37,816 bases of DNA from Alphaproteobacteria bacterium (lineage in GTDB: Bacteria; Pseudomonadota; Alphaproteobacteria; Sphingomonadales; Kordiimonadaceae). Under the pieces are notes generated by a model. The model did not search any database and was not told the DNA's origin. It saw nothing but the letters and a program-made list of their open reading frames with translations. Made by a program: the position numbers and the translations under genes. The stretch lies in assembly GCA_006226495.1 (NCBI GenBank), contig SBGU01000018.1, positions 1 through 37,816 on the forward strand, in the 5' to 3' direction. Every line of letters begins with the position of its first letter. Within the stretch, counting starts at the first letter, position 1. Below, in pieces: positions 18,718 to 26,733 of the stretch.

Positions 18718-19281
18718 ATGTTGGAAGATATCGCCGGTGACAAGTCTCAAGTGGCTATTGTGCTCTCGATAGTAGCGTCTCTGTTTTCTGCGCTCAGCTT
18801 GGTCCTGAATGTATTCTTCCGACGGCACTTGATATCATATAAACGTCAAAATGAAATAATGTTGCATGACGCATTAGAGAAAAGAAAAAAAAGTAACAAG
18901 AGCGCAGAGGAAAAGAAGAATCGAACTCACGAAATTACAACGCATTTACAGCACTTTCGGGACTATTGCCGAATGGTGGTCAATAGCGCAGCGGTGCAGG
19001 GTCTTGACGGTGCCGAGATGGCGGAGGGGCTCGAAACGCATGTCAGAAATATAGAGAAAGCATATTCTCTGATGTTGCCACATTTTCCGCGGCAGGAATT
19101 GAAACCTGCGCATGATGCCAAGCGCCTATCTTGGGATATTACCATTTTCTTAAATAAAAAGACCGATCAAAATGGGAATATTAGACGTTTTACAGCTAGG
19201 GATCGCACAAAAATTGACGGTTATCTTGAGCAATTAAAGAGTTACCAAGATGCGCTTCAGGTTATGGGGCTCATGCTATGA
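18718..19281 (+). CDS. Membrane-anchored coiled-coil protein, partner of receiver-HATPase
   Basis: I do not recognise a family for this 187-aa protein. Residues 11-34 ('QVAIVLSIVASLFSALSLVL' and following) form one membrane helix, and residues 40-75 are highly charged, lysine/glutamate-rich and probably coiled coil. The rest (80-187) is a soluble, mostly helical domain, likely cytoplasmic because the post-helix segment is basic (FFRRH). The last codon overlaps the next gene by four bases (ATGA), so the two are translationally coupled and probably form a complex. Codon use is AT-rich, unlike the flanking genes. It may be the sensor or anchor for the receiver-HATPase protein; that role is inference. 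Confidence 0.65.
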   Translation: MLEDIAGDKSQVAIVLSIVASLFSALSLVLNVFFRRHLISYKRQNEIMLHDALEKRKKSNKSAEEKKNRTHEITTHLQHFRDYCRMVVNSAAVQGLDGAEMAEGLETHVRNIEKAYSLMLPHFPRQELKPAHDAKRLSWDITIFLNKKTDQNGNIRRFTARDRTKIDGYLEQLKSYQDALQVMGLML

Positions 19282-20966
19282 CCAAGCGCAACTTAAATGC
19301 CCTCCTGTGGGTTGACGACGAACCGCAAAACAATGCCGAAATAGCTGACGACATTAAAAGCGCAATTGCTTGTTCTATAGATTACGCTGTTACGATTTCC
19401 AGTGCTGTCAGGAAACTAAAAAAGAAATCATACGTATTTCTCATTCTTGATAGCCTTTTACCAGCAGGGTCTGAGGCGATTTTATCCAACGAAGTTGGCG
19501 TTACGATTGGGAGTCAAAGTGATGCAGGGGGTGTTTTGCTTGAGCACCTTGCGGACGGAAAACTCAGTGGCAAAATTAGGCAGGAGAAACTTAGAGGTGT
19601 CATATTTTGCTCCGCCGTTGCGGTCTCTGCCCGGGTCAATCGGGTTTTGAAGGAGCGAAAGCTGCCTGTGCTTGTATTGCCTAAGCGCGAAATAATCATG
19701 GAGCGAACCAAGGCTATTCAGACGTTACGTAAGTTTTGTGAAAGCTGTTTGCTGGCGCCTCCGCTGAAAATTGTTCCAGACGCTTTACCGGATACGCTAT
19801 TGGTGCTCCAGCAACGCCTTGATCCACCCGCCGCAAAAAAACCTGCAGATGTCTGCTTAGCTGACGATGAGCAAGACGAAGACGAGGTTGGAGATGTCTG
19901 CATAGCTGAGGTTGAGCAAGACGAAGACGAGGTCGGAGATGTCTGTTTAGTTGACGACGGGCAAGACGAAGATGAGGTAAGGGGGCACATACATCAGCAA
20001 AATCAAGTTATGCACAAGATAGTAGCCACGCAAGGCGCTGCGATTGACTTGATTTCAAAATATGTCCTTGAGTACGAAAAAAGTCCACTTTTTACGTATA
20101 AGGAAATTCTCTATAAGCCGATTGAAGAAATAGAGCTTGAGATTGATGCACTTGTCGACGTCTCAGCTACAAAAGATCTCAGATCTTTAGATGAAATTGA
20201 CGATCTTTTTGGTCGCCTAAAAAGAGCGGTAGATAACACTCCGAGTTCCAATACTGTTCATATACGGCGCCTGCTAGAGGAAATGCAAGAGAGGGCAGGT
20301 CGCCGCTTTTCAAAGTTGCAGGCAATCCTTGATGGTGCGCTCAAAGCCATTGTTTTTGCGGAATTGTCTGCAAGTTTAAAAGACGTGCGTTCCATGGCGT
20401 TTTCGGCGATCGAAGACAACAATAGATTCATTGACCAAATGTATGGTGGCGTGGACGGACACCAAAGTATTGAGGAACTCGATCTCGTCCAATTTATGGA
20501 TGCCAGGATCAGGAATTTTGAACCCAAAGCAAATAAGAGGAACTGCCATATCCGCCGCTACGCCTGTCCGCCAATTGTCATGCGTTTAAATCATGTGGAC
20601 CTGAATACCGTTGTGAACAACTTGTTGGATAACGCCATAAAGCACAGTTTTATGATGCCGACAGAGACAGCTTGGATAGTGCTACAGTTAACCTCAAACG
20701 GAGATGGGACTGCGAGTCTTTCTGTAGAGAGTTGGGGTGCGCAGATAAAGCGCAATGAAGATATTTACGCTGCCAATGAGAGAGGGAGTGAGTCCCTCGC
20801 TTCTGGTAGTGGACAAGGACTGTATATCTCGAAGAAATGTTGCGAACGGAACAACTGGTCTTTGACGCATACCTCGGTTCAAGCGAATCCTAAAGGTCGG
20901 GCAACTAGGGTGCAAAGAAGGGTCGCTTATATTAATACGTTTACAGTTGTTTTACATGAACATTAG
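19278..20966 (+). CDS. Receiver-HATPase fusion protein of unusual architecture
   Basis: This 562-aa protein has an N-terminal receiver (1-145) with acidic pocket 'WVDDE' (12-15), Asp58 in 'FLILDSLLP', Ser112 region and Lys136 in 'VLPKRE'. A linker (146-330) carries three 15-residue acidic repeats (191-235). The C-terminal GHKL ATPase (about 400-562) has N-box 'VVNNLLDNAIKHS' (Asn448, Asn452), a G1-like 'VESWGAQI' and G2 'GSGQGLYISKK' (510-520). No H-box (HE-x-R-TP type) is visible between linker and ATPase, although 'AELSASLKDVRSMAFSAIED' (361-380) sits where a dimerisation domain would be. It may be a receiver-gated ATPase instead of an ordinary kinase. It is coupled to the upstream membrane protein and AT-rich, which suggests transfer. 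Confidence 0.8.
   Translation: MTKRNLNALLWVDDEPQNNAEIADDIKSAIACSIDYAVTISSAVRKLKKKSYVFLILDSLLPAGSEAILSNEVGVTIGSQSDAGGVLLEHLADGKLSGKIRQEKLRGVIFCSAVAVSARVNRVLKERKLPVLVLPKREIIMERTKAIQTLRKFCESCLLAPPLKIVPDALPDTLLVLQQRLDPPAAKKPADVCLADDEQDEDEVGDVCIAEVEQDEDEVGDVCLVDDGQDEDEVRGHIHQQNQVMHKIVATQGAAIDLISKYVLEYEKSPLFTYKEILYKPIEEIELEIDALVDVSATKDLRSLDEIDDLFGRLKRAVDNTPSSNTVHIRRLLEEMQERAGRRFSKLQAILDGALKAIVFAELSASLKDVRSMAFSAIEDNNRFIDQMYGGVDGHQSIEELDLVQFMDARIRNFEPKANKRNCHIRRYACPPIVMRLNHVDLNTVVNNLLDNAIKHSFMMPTETAWIVLQLTSNGDGTASLSVESWGAQIKRNEDIYAANERGSESLASGSGQGLYISKKCCERNNWSLTHTSVQANPKGRATRVQRRVAYINTFTVVLHEH
19848..19982 (+). repeat. Three in-frame 45-bp tandem repeats
   Basis: Three 45-base units (19848-19892, 19893-19937, 19938-19982) encode DVCLADDEQDEDEVG, DVCIAEVEQDEDEVG and DVCLVDDGQDEDEVR. 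They form an acidic spacer with one cysteine per unit between the receiver and the ATPase part. The high nucleotide identity indicates recent expansion. Confidence 0.9.
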
Positions 20967-21566
20967 TGTGTGGATATCTTTCCCCAAATTTAGCATTTCA
21001 CGTTCGCAACCCGTCCCGATAATTTCTAAGGTCCTTGACGATTTAATATGGTCTCGCCACGGCACTTCGGTGTAGCCTACTTGCAGTGCGGCTTCGCGGG
21101 CGTTTGCCATATATTCCCGATGATCAGAGACCACCCTGAGGCTACCTCCGTCCGTCAGTACCTGGCGAGTCCGCTGCAGAAAATGCGGCTCGAGTAGGCG
21201 CGAGCGTACCTTCCATTCCACGCCATCAGGTATCTGAAGCGATCGTATATATGGTGTCGGAAAATAAACATGGATAGCGGATATACTTCGAAATCGCACA
21301 GACGTTTCCAGAAAATACCTACCTTCGGAGGAAAGGGCTAAAGCGTTGGGCAGGTTGTGGAAATTCAGCGACGCTGCTAGCCTTGAAAGTGATCTGCTGT
21401 TTATATCCAAGCCAACATAAGCATTGTCGGGGTGCTGTCTCGCTGCTGCGATCAAAAAACCTCCCAAGCCACACCCAATGTCTAAGTGTAGTTCACGATA
21501 TTCTCTTTTGCCAAAGAACTTGGGTACATCGGGGTGGCTAATTGCGTCAGGTACCTGAATCACCAT
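20952..21566 (-). CDS. TrmB-like SAM-dependent methyltransferase
   Basis: This 204-aa class I methyltransferase resembles tRNA (guanine-N7)-methyltransferase TrmB. The SAM motif is 'LHLDIGCGLGGFLIAAARQHPDNAYVGLDIN' (about 27-57), and the TrmB-type 'IHVYFPTPYIRSL' replaces the usual 'I...FPDPWPKKRH'. It is followed by 'RLLEPHFLQRTRQVLTDGGSLRVVSDHREYM'. The loss of the PDPWPKKRH box suggests an altered substrate. Its 3' end overlaps the convergent receiver-HATPase gene by 15 bases. The ATG at 21566 has GGAG only two bases upstream; a GTG one codon later has better spacing. Codon use is intermediate and the gene appears to belong to the accessory segment. Confidence 0.75.
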   Translation of the reverse strand: MVIQVPDAISHPDVPKFFGKREYRELHLDIGCGLGGFLIAAARQHPDNAYVGLDINSRSLSRLAASLNFHNLPNALALSSEGRYFLETSVRFRSISAIHVYFPTPYIRSLQIPDGVEWKVRSRLLEPHFLQRTRQVLTDGGSLRVVSDHREYMANAREAALQVGYTEVPWRDHIKSSRTLEIIGTGCEREMLNLGKDIHTLMFM

Positions 21567-22280
21567 ACTCCAAGAATATCTTATGTCAGAAATTTACGCT
21601 ATTTCTACGTCGATCTATTTCGCTCACCAAGTGCAAACCCAACTATGAAGTGGCGGCTTGTCGCCCCGCTGCTGATAAAAGGTCTGCCCCGCCAGCACAA
21701 AAGCATCTGGCCTTTTTCTGAAGAGTCTCTCTCACTGTCGCGACGGCCTACAATACTGCTATCGGCCCCAACAAACAGATGGTGATGCCCCGTAATTTGC
21801 TTTATATAACGGGGCGCAAAATGGCCATGGGCGCAAGGAGCGCAAGGGCCCGTCCGGGCTTGTGCATTCCTTAATACATTTGTGCCAAGATTTGTTTTGT
21901 CCGACATCAAAATGGGCGCCGAGGATGGCATGAGCTTCATCCTGTTAAAGCATGAAAATACCCGGCAAGCCGCATGCGCGGCCTGTATCCCTGCCTTTCA
22001 TGGTGCGCTGGCCGCGCCGGGCCGGGGCTAGGGCATTTGGGGCCGTCGGACATTTTCGTGCCGTGATGCGCAAAAAATTTCAAATCCAATCAAGAGCTTA
22101 TGCCATGCGGCCAGAATGTCGCCGTGGAATGGTCATATTACCGGCCTGCTCGGCCTTTATTAAAAATCAGGACGGGTAGAATATAGATGCCCAGTTGTGT
22201 GACCGTGCGTACCCGGCAGGTGGAAAACCGTCGGGTTTTGGTGGTGGCAAGGCGCCCGTTCAATATGGAGAAGCCGGCAT
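21567..22280. other. Gene-poor right flank of the accessory segment
   Basis: These 714 bases have no reading frame I would call a gene. A hairpin GCCCCGT-N15-ACGGGGC lies at 21787-21815. Frames at 21605-21940 (-) and 21952-22179 (+) are open but match nothing I know and lack good ribosome-binding sites. Composition moves back to GC-rich toward 22200. The stretch may be the remains of decayed mobile DNA at the border of the insertion. Confidence 0.5.
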
Positions 22281-23717
22281 ATGCAGGATGACCGACAGGA
22301 TAACAATGTGCCCGACGATCTGGGTGAAGACCAGGGCAGGGACCGCGTGTTCATGCTCGTCTCCCTGACCGGGCTTTTGCTTCTGGTGTTCCTTGTCGGC
22401 GCCATGTCAGTGGTTGCGGGCTTTTTCCCGGGGCCGGAAATCAAGCGCGCCTATATTGGCGGCATGGCCTGGTACGACAAGCTGAACCATCAGCAGAATG
22501 TCTATGAAACCGACCTCTGGACCACACCGCGGCATGACGCCAAGGGGGTTACGGTGAAGATCGGGGCCCGCATGCAGCCGGGGCTGACCCTCTATACCTC
22601 GGGCGACGCGCCGGCGGCGTATCTGATCGATGCAGACGGCAATCTGCTGCATGAATGGCGGCGACCGTTTTCCAGTTTCCATGAAGCCGGCGACGGTGGG
22701 CCCGAACATCCGCAGCCGGACGAATTTGTGCATTTCCGCCATGCGCGCGTGCTGCCGAACGGCGACCTGATCGCGCTTTATGAAGGCACGGGCGACACCC
22801 CATACGGCTATGGCCTGGTGAAGCTGGACAAGGATTCCAACATCCTCTGGAAATACACCGGCTGCGCGCACCACCAGTTCGATATCGCGCCCGACGGCCG
22901 CATCTTCGTGCTGACCCACGCCATTATCGACCAGCCGGCGCCGGTGTTCGGCAATCTCGCGACCCCGCGCATCGAGGATTATCTCGTGATCCTGTCGCCG
23001 GACGGGCGCGAACAGAAAAAGATCGCGCTTCTGGACGCCGTCGGGCGCTCCAAATACCGGCAGCTTGTCTATGCGGTGTCCGAATTCTCGAAGGCCGATC
23101 CGCTGCATACCAACACGGTTGCCTATATCGATGCCGAAAGTGCGCGCAATTTTGCGGTCGGCCAGGAAGGCCAGATATTGCTCAGCTTCCGGGAAATCCA
23201 TTCGATCGCTGTGCTTGACCCGGTAACCGACGAACTGGTGTGGGTTGCCAAAGGCGGTTGGATGGGCCAGCACGACCCCGACATTCTGCCAAACGGCAAC
23301 ATCCTGCTCTTCGACAATTTCGGCAATTTCAATGCGCCCGAAGGCAAGTCCAGGGTGATCGAATTCAACCCGGTCACGATGGAAATTGTCTGGCAATACA
23401 AGGGCACACCGGACGCGCCGTTCGAAAGCGTGATCCGGGCCGACCAGCAGCGGCTTGCGAACGGCAATACCCTGATCTCGGAATCGTCGGGTGGCCGCAT
23501 CCTCGAAGTGACGCGCGAAGGTGAAATCGTTTGGGAATTTGTCAATCCGGCCCGGGGTGGCGTCGGTGCCAAAAAAGCGCCGATCATCGCATGGTCCATG
23601 CGGCTCGATCCGGACATGTTTGAAAAGGCAGACTGGCTTGGCGCCGCCATGCCGGCAACCGCAACACCAGAAACCCCTGTGGACGACAGGCCGCAGGGCA
23701 AGGAGATGTCACAATGA
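22281..23717 (+). CDS. Membrane-anchored arylsulfotransferase (ASST)-like protein
   Basis: This 478-aa protein has an acidic N-terminal tail, one membrane helix ('VFMLVSLTGLLLLVFLVGAMSVVAGFF', about 23-50) and a large domain outside the membrane with repeated 'LIDADGNLLHEWRRP', 'VLPNGDLIALYEG', 'ILPNGNILLFDNFGNF' and 'RLANGNTLISESSGGRILEV' segments, the beta-propeller pattern of the arylsulfotransferase (ASST/Arylsulfotran_2) family. True ASSTs move sulfate between phenols without PAPS, using a catalytic histidine; 'CAHHQFDIAPDG' and 'HDPDILPNGN' are candidate sites. GGAGAAG precedes the ATG. It is the first gene of a four-gene operon that ends in a PAPS-type sulfotransferase. Activity is inferred; some relatives have unknown function. 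Confidence 0.75.
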   Translation: MQDDRQDNNVPDDLGEDQGRDRVFMLVSLTGLLLLVFLVGAMSVVAGFFPGPEIKRAYIGGMAWYDKLNHQQNVYETDLWTTPRHDAKGVTVKIGARMQPGLTLYTSGDAPAAYLIDADGNLLHEWRRPFSSFHEAGDGGPEHPQPDEFVHFRHARVLPNGDLIALYEGTGDTPYGYGLVKLDKDSNILWKYTGCAHHQFDIAPDGRIFVLTHAIIDQPAPVFGNLATPRIEDYLVILSPDGREQKKIALLDAVGRSKYRQLVYAVSEFSKADPLHTNTVAYIDAESARNFAVGQEGQILLSFREIHSIAVLDPVTDELVWVAKGGWMGQHDPDILPNGNILLFDNFGNFNAPEGKSRVIEFNPVTMEIVWQYKGTPDAPFESVIRADQQRLANGNTLISESSGGRILEVTREGEIVWEFVNPARGGVGAKKAPIIAWSMRLDPDMFEKADWLGAAMPATATPETPVDDRPQGKEMSQ

Positions 23718-23956
23718 AAAAGCTTCCGATCCTGATCGCGGCGCTTGCCGTGACCACCGTAACCGCGTCGGCCAACGCCTATGTTGGCCCGGGCGCGGGC
23801 CTCAGCCTCCTGGGCGCGCTGTGGGCGCTTCTCTTGGCGCTCATTACCGCCATCGGTTTCATTGCCGCCTGGCCGGTGCGCAAGTTCCTGCGCCGCCGCA
23901 AGGCCAAACAGGCCGCCGCCCGCCAGGCAAATGGCGCGCAGCCGCGCCAGGGGTAA
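23714..23956 (+). CDS. Small membrane protein in sulfotransferase operon
   Basis: This 80-aa protein has a Sec-type N-terminal signal ('KLPILIAALAVTTVTASANAYVGPG'), one further membrane helix (about 30-55, 'LSLLGALWALLLALITAIGFIAAWPV') and a strongly basic tail (RRRKAKQAAAR). The 'AYVGPGAGLS' sequence after the signal is a recurring feature of small proteins beside ASST-like genes, from general recollection. AAGGAG precedes the ATG, which overlaps the stop of the preceding gene by four bases (ATGA). No enzymatic motif is seen; an accessory or complex-forming role with the neighbouring membrane proteins is likely. Confidence 0.75.
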   Translation: MKKLPILIAALAVTTVTASANAYVGPGAGLSLLGALWALLLALITAIGFIAAWPVRKFLRRRKAKQAAARQANGAQPRQG

Positions 23957-23962
23957 TCCATC

Positions 23963-24433
23963 ATGCTCATGGAGCTTCTCGATCTGCCGGCGCCCCTGTT
24001 CGCGGCTCTCGACAATGCCGTGGCGCCTGTGCTGCCGGCGGTGGCGCGGCTGGCCCTGTGGGCGCTGATGGCATCGGTCCTGACGATGGAAATCTACCGC
24101 CTGACCTCGCCGCAAGAGCGCATTGCCGCCCTGAAGCTCAAGTTCAACTTCGCCAAGGCACAGCTTGATGCCTTCGATGGTGACTTCGAAGACGCCTGGC
24201 CGCTGATGCGCCGCATGCTGGGGGCCGCGTTTGGCCGGGTTGCCATTGTTTTGCCCGGCACCCTTGTGGCCGCGCTGCCGCTTCTGTTGCTGATCGTCTG
24301 GATCGACACCGCCTATGCGCACGCGGATGTGCTGGGCTTTGGCCCCCTGTGGCTGCGCGGCTGGGAAACATCCTTCATCGTCTTCATGACCATCCTTGCG
24401 CTCGGCTATAAACACATCAGGCGCATTCAATGA
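23963..24433 (+). CDS. Two-helix inner-membrane protein, unknown function
   Basis: This 156-aa protein has membrane helices at about 28-44 ('LPAVARLALWALMASVLTMEIY') and 90-107 ('VAIVLPGTLVAALPLLLLIVWID'), with a soluble loop between them containing 'LKLKFNFAKAQLDAFDGDFEDAWPLMRRMLG', and a third weakly hydrophobic segment near the end. I do not recognise it by name. It lies six bases after the preceding small membrane-protein gene and overlaps the sulfotransferase gene by four bases, so all four genes are surely one operon. Confidence 0.7.
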   Translation: MLMELLDLPAPLFAALDNAVAPVLPAVARLALWALMASVLTMEIYRLTSPQERIAALKLKFNFAKAQLDAFDGDFEDAWPLMRRMLGAAFGRVAIVLPGTLVAALPLLLLIVWIDTAYAHADVLGFGPLWLRGWETSFIVFMTILALGYKHIRRIQ

Positions 24434-25533
24434 GCGGCACCATCGAAATCGACGGCTGGAACGACCGGGTCGGCGCTTTTGTCGAACGCCACCCGGGCCT
24501 GGCCACCTGGCTTGGCAATATGGAAACCCGGCTGATGGCGGACGACCTGGCCACTGTCGCCATCGACCGGCCCATCTATGTGGCCGGGGTCGCGCGTGCG
24601 GGCAGCACCATCCTTCTGGAACTCTTGGCGCGGCACAGCGCCACCGCCAGCCACCGCTACCGGGATTTCCCGCTGGTGCTGGCGCCGGCGGCCTGGTCCT
24701 GGTTTGTCGACCGTGCGGGCCGCGCCGACGGCACGGCACAGGAACGCGCACACAAGGACCGCATCAAGGTCACGCCTGAAAGCCCGGAGGCGTTCGAGGA
24801 ACTGGTCTGGATGCGTTTTTTCCCGCACCTGCATGATGCCGACCGCGACGCCGTGCTGGACGCGGCGGCACAGAACCCGGCCTTCGAGGCCTTCTACCGC
24901 GACCATATCCGCAAGATACTGCATCTGCGCGGCGGCCAGCGCTATCTGGCCAAGGGCAATTATAACGCCACGCGGCTCCGGTATCTGCGCAGCCTGTTCC
25001 CGGACGCGCGTTTCCTGATCCCGGTCCGGCATCCGGTGTGGCATGTGGCGTCCCTGATGAAACAGCACCGCCTGTTTGCGGATGCGGGCGGCGACGACCC
25101 GCGCATCGCCCGGCACCTGCGCCGCAGCGGCCATTTCGAATTTGGTCCGGGCCGGCGCGCGATCAATGTCGGTGAAGGCACGGCGGCAGAAATCCATGCG
25201 CTGTGGCAGACGGGCGCGGAGGCCGAAGGCTGGGCGCTTTATTGGGCCAGCGTCTATGGCCTGGTTGCAAACCAGTTGGACCAGGATGCCGCCCTCAATG
25301 CCGCCACCGGCATCGTGCGCTATGAAGACCTGTGCGATGCCCCCGAAGCGACATTCGGCGCCGTGCTCGAGCATGTCGGTCTGCCCGCTGAAGGCCTGCC
25401 CGCGCTCGCCCGCGAAACCGTCAGCGCGCCCGACTATTACCAGCCCGATTTCACCGAAGCCGAACTGGCGGCCATCCACCGCCGGGTCGCCGGGGTCGCC
25501 GCGCGCTACGGCTACAGGCTCGAAAGCGACTGA
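24430..25533 (+). CDS. PAPS-dependent sulfotransferase family protein
   Basis: This 367-aa cytoplasmic protein has the 5'-phosphosulfate-binding loop 'VAGVARAGSTILLELLARHS' (about 52-71; compare family 'R(S/T)G(T/S)T.L') and a probable 3'-phosphate region around 'RFLIPVRHPVWHVASLMKQH' (about 195-215), as in Sulfotransfer_3-type enzymes. These transfer sulfate from PAPS to small molecules, lipids, glycans or peptides; the acceptor is unknown. It is translationally coupled to the preceding membrane protein. The combination with an ASST-like protein and membrane helpers suggests a pathway for making and then moving a sulfated compound at the envelope. It converges on the DUF547 genes with only six bases between. 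Confidence 0.8.
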   Translation: MSGTIEIDGWNDRVGAFVERHPGLATWLGNMETRLMADDLATVAIDRPIYVAGVARAGSTILLELLARHSATASHRYRDFPLVLAPAAWSWFVDRAGRADGTAQERAHKDRIKVTPESPEAFEELVWMRFFPHLHDADRDAVLDAAAQNPAFEAFYRDHIRKILHLRGGQRYLAKGNYNATRLRYLRSLFPDARFLIPVRHPVWHVASLMKQHRLFADAGGDDPRIARHLRRSGHFEFGPGRRAINVGEGTAAEIHALWQTGAEAEGWALYWASVYGLVANQLDQDAALNAATGIVRYEDLCDAPEATFGAVLEHVGLPAEGLPALARETVSAPDYYQPDFTEAELAAIHRRVAGVAARYGYRLESD

Positions 25534-25539
25534 GCGGGT

Positions 25540-26733
25540 TTATTCCGGATTGCCTGTCTCTTCCTTGCCGGGCTCATCCTTCTGGGGTTCTTCCGGCTTT
25601 TGGCTGTCGTCATATTCCTCGACACTGACCATGCCCTCGCGCTCGGCGCGTTTCCTGGCCATGGTCCTGATATATTCCTTGGCGACATTCGGCATGTTGA
25701 AGGAAACCCCGCTGTCCGACCGGCCCAACAGGAAATCCTCGAGATTGCTGCTGCCCGAACCCAGGAAAGCGGCTGGATTGCCGATATTCATATTGTCGTC
25801 ATTGATGACCCCCTGGTTGAGGTCGGCAATATAATATTCGTCGGTCTCGGCCTTCACTGCCTGCGCGCCATACACCCGCTGGGCAAAGCTCTGGTCGGCA
25901 AAACGCGCGACATGGGCTTTCACATCCTCCTCGAAATTCGGGAACAGGGCAGCGTCGATTTTATACAGTTCGGCCACCTCGAGCTTGTCGCCGTCCATCT
26001 TGGCGCCCCGGTTGGAATTGACAAATTCCTCGGCATTCTCCTTCAGGAGCTCGTAAACATTCTGGGCCGTATAGGCTTCCTTGCGGATGTTCGCGCTGCC
26101 GATATAACCATGGAACAGGCCATACATCACCAGGGGGTCCTGCCAGTTGGGGATCAGGATCTTGTGGTGAATGTCGTTGAGCGACAGTTTCACGCCCGCG
26201 ACGGTCAGCAGCTTTTCGTCCAGAAGCCCGCCCTTTTTATAGAGCACCTTCTTCAGGCTGGTTTCGGGGTACCTGAGCGCCAGTTGTTCGATGATGGTGA
26301 TATTATAGAGGTTCAGCCAATAGGCCAGTTGCTGGTTCCGGGTCCATTCCGCCATCGGCACGGCGCCGGGCATGGCTTCCAGCTCGCGCCGGATGCGGCT
26401 GGTCATTTTCAGGTTTTCGCCCACAAAGGCCGGGAAGAAAATGCGGTTGCCTTCATAGCGGTAGGGCGATTTGTTGCCGCGTTTGTGGCGGCGCCCGAAA
26501 TCCGGCTCCGGCTGCGGCGCGATCTTGCGGTCCGACCGTCCTGCTTCATAGACCGTGGCCTTCAGGATATAGGACCAGTCGTCATAGCGGATATCCAGGG
26601 TTTCCTTCTCGGCTGCCACGCGGAACGGTTCGGGCACCGCCGTGCTTGTGGCGCCGGCGGGCAGGGCCAGGGCAATCGAAAGCGCGGTTGCCGCAAGCGC
26701 GCGGCGCAGGATGCTGGTCTTCATGTCACTCAT
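25540..26733 (-). CDS. Secreted DUF547 protein (copy A)
   Basis: This 397-aa protein has a signal peptide ('ALAATALSIALALPAGATS') and a DUF547 domain. The diagnostic stretch 'QQLAYWLNLYNITIIEQLALRYPETS' matches the family's 'AFWINLYNA' core and is followed by 'LSLNDIHHKIL' and 'GLFHGYIGSANIRKEAY'. The C-terminal tail is unusually acidic and proline-rich (from about 365). DUF547 has no settled function; a remote papain-like relation has been proposed for similar domains. It overlaps the upstream paralogue by four bases (ATGA), so the two are a coupled duplicated pair. Confidence 0.85.
   Translation of the reverse strand: MSDMKTSILRRALAATALSIALALPAGATSTAVPEPFRVAAEKETLDIRYDDWSYILKATVYEAGRSDRKIAPQPEPDFGRRHKRGNKSPYRYEGNRIFFPAFVGENLKMTSRIRRELEAMPGAVPMAEWTRNQQLAYWLNLYNITIIEQLALRYPETSLKKVLYKKGGLLDEKLLTVAGVKLSLNDIHHKILIPNWQDPLVMYGLFHGYIGSANIRKEAYTAQNVYELLKENAEEFVNSNRGAKMDGDKLEVAELYKIDAALFPNFEEDVKAHVARFADQSFAQRVYGAQAVKAETDEYYIADLNQGVINDDNMNIGNPAAFLGSGSSNLEDFLLGRSDSGVSFNMPNVAKEYIRTMARKRAEREGMVSVEEYDDSQKPEEPQKDEPGKEETGNPE

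Noticed and set aside
19848-19982. CRISPR-like reading of the tandem repeats
   Set aside because: The units are directly adjacent without spacers and lie in frame inside a coding sequence.
21605-21940. 111-aa minus-strand frame in the gene-poor flank
   Set aside because: No family resemblance, no supporting ribosome-binding site, and low-complexity composition unlike the neighbouring methyltransferase; kept only as part of the unexplained flank.
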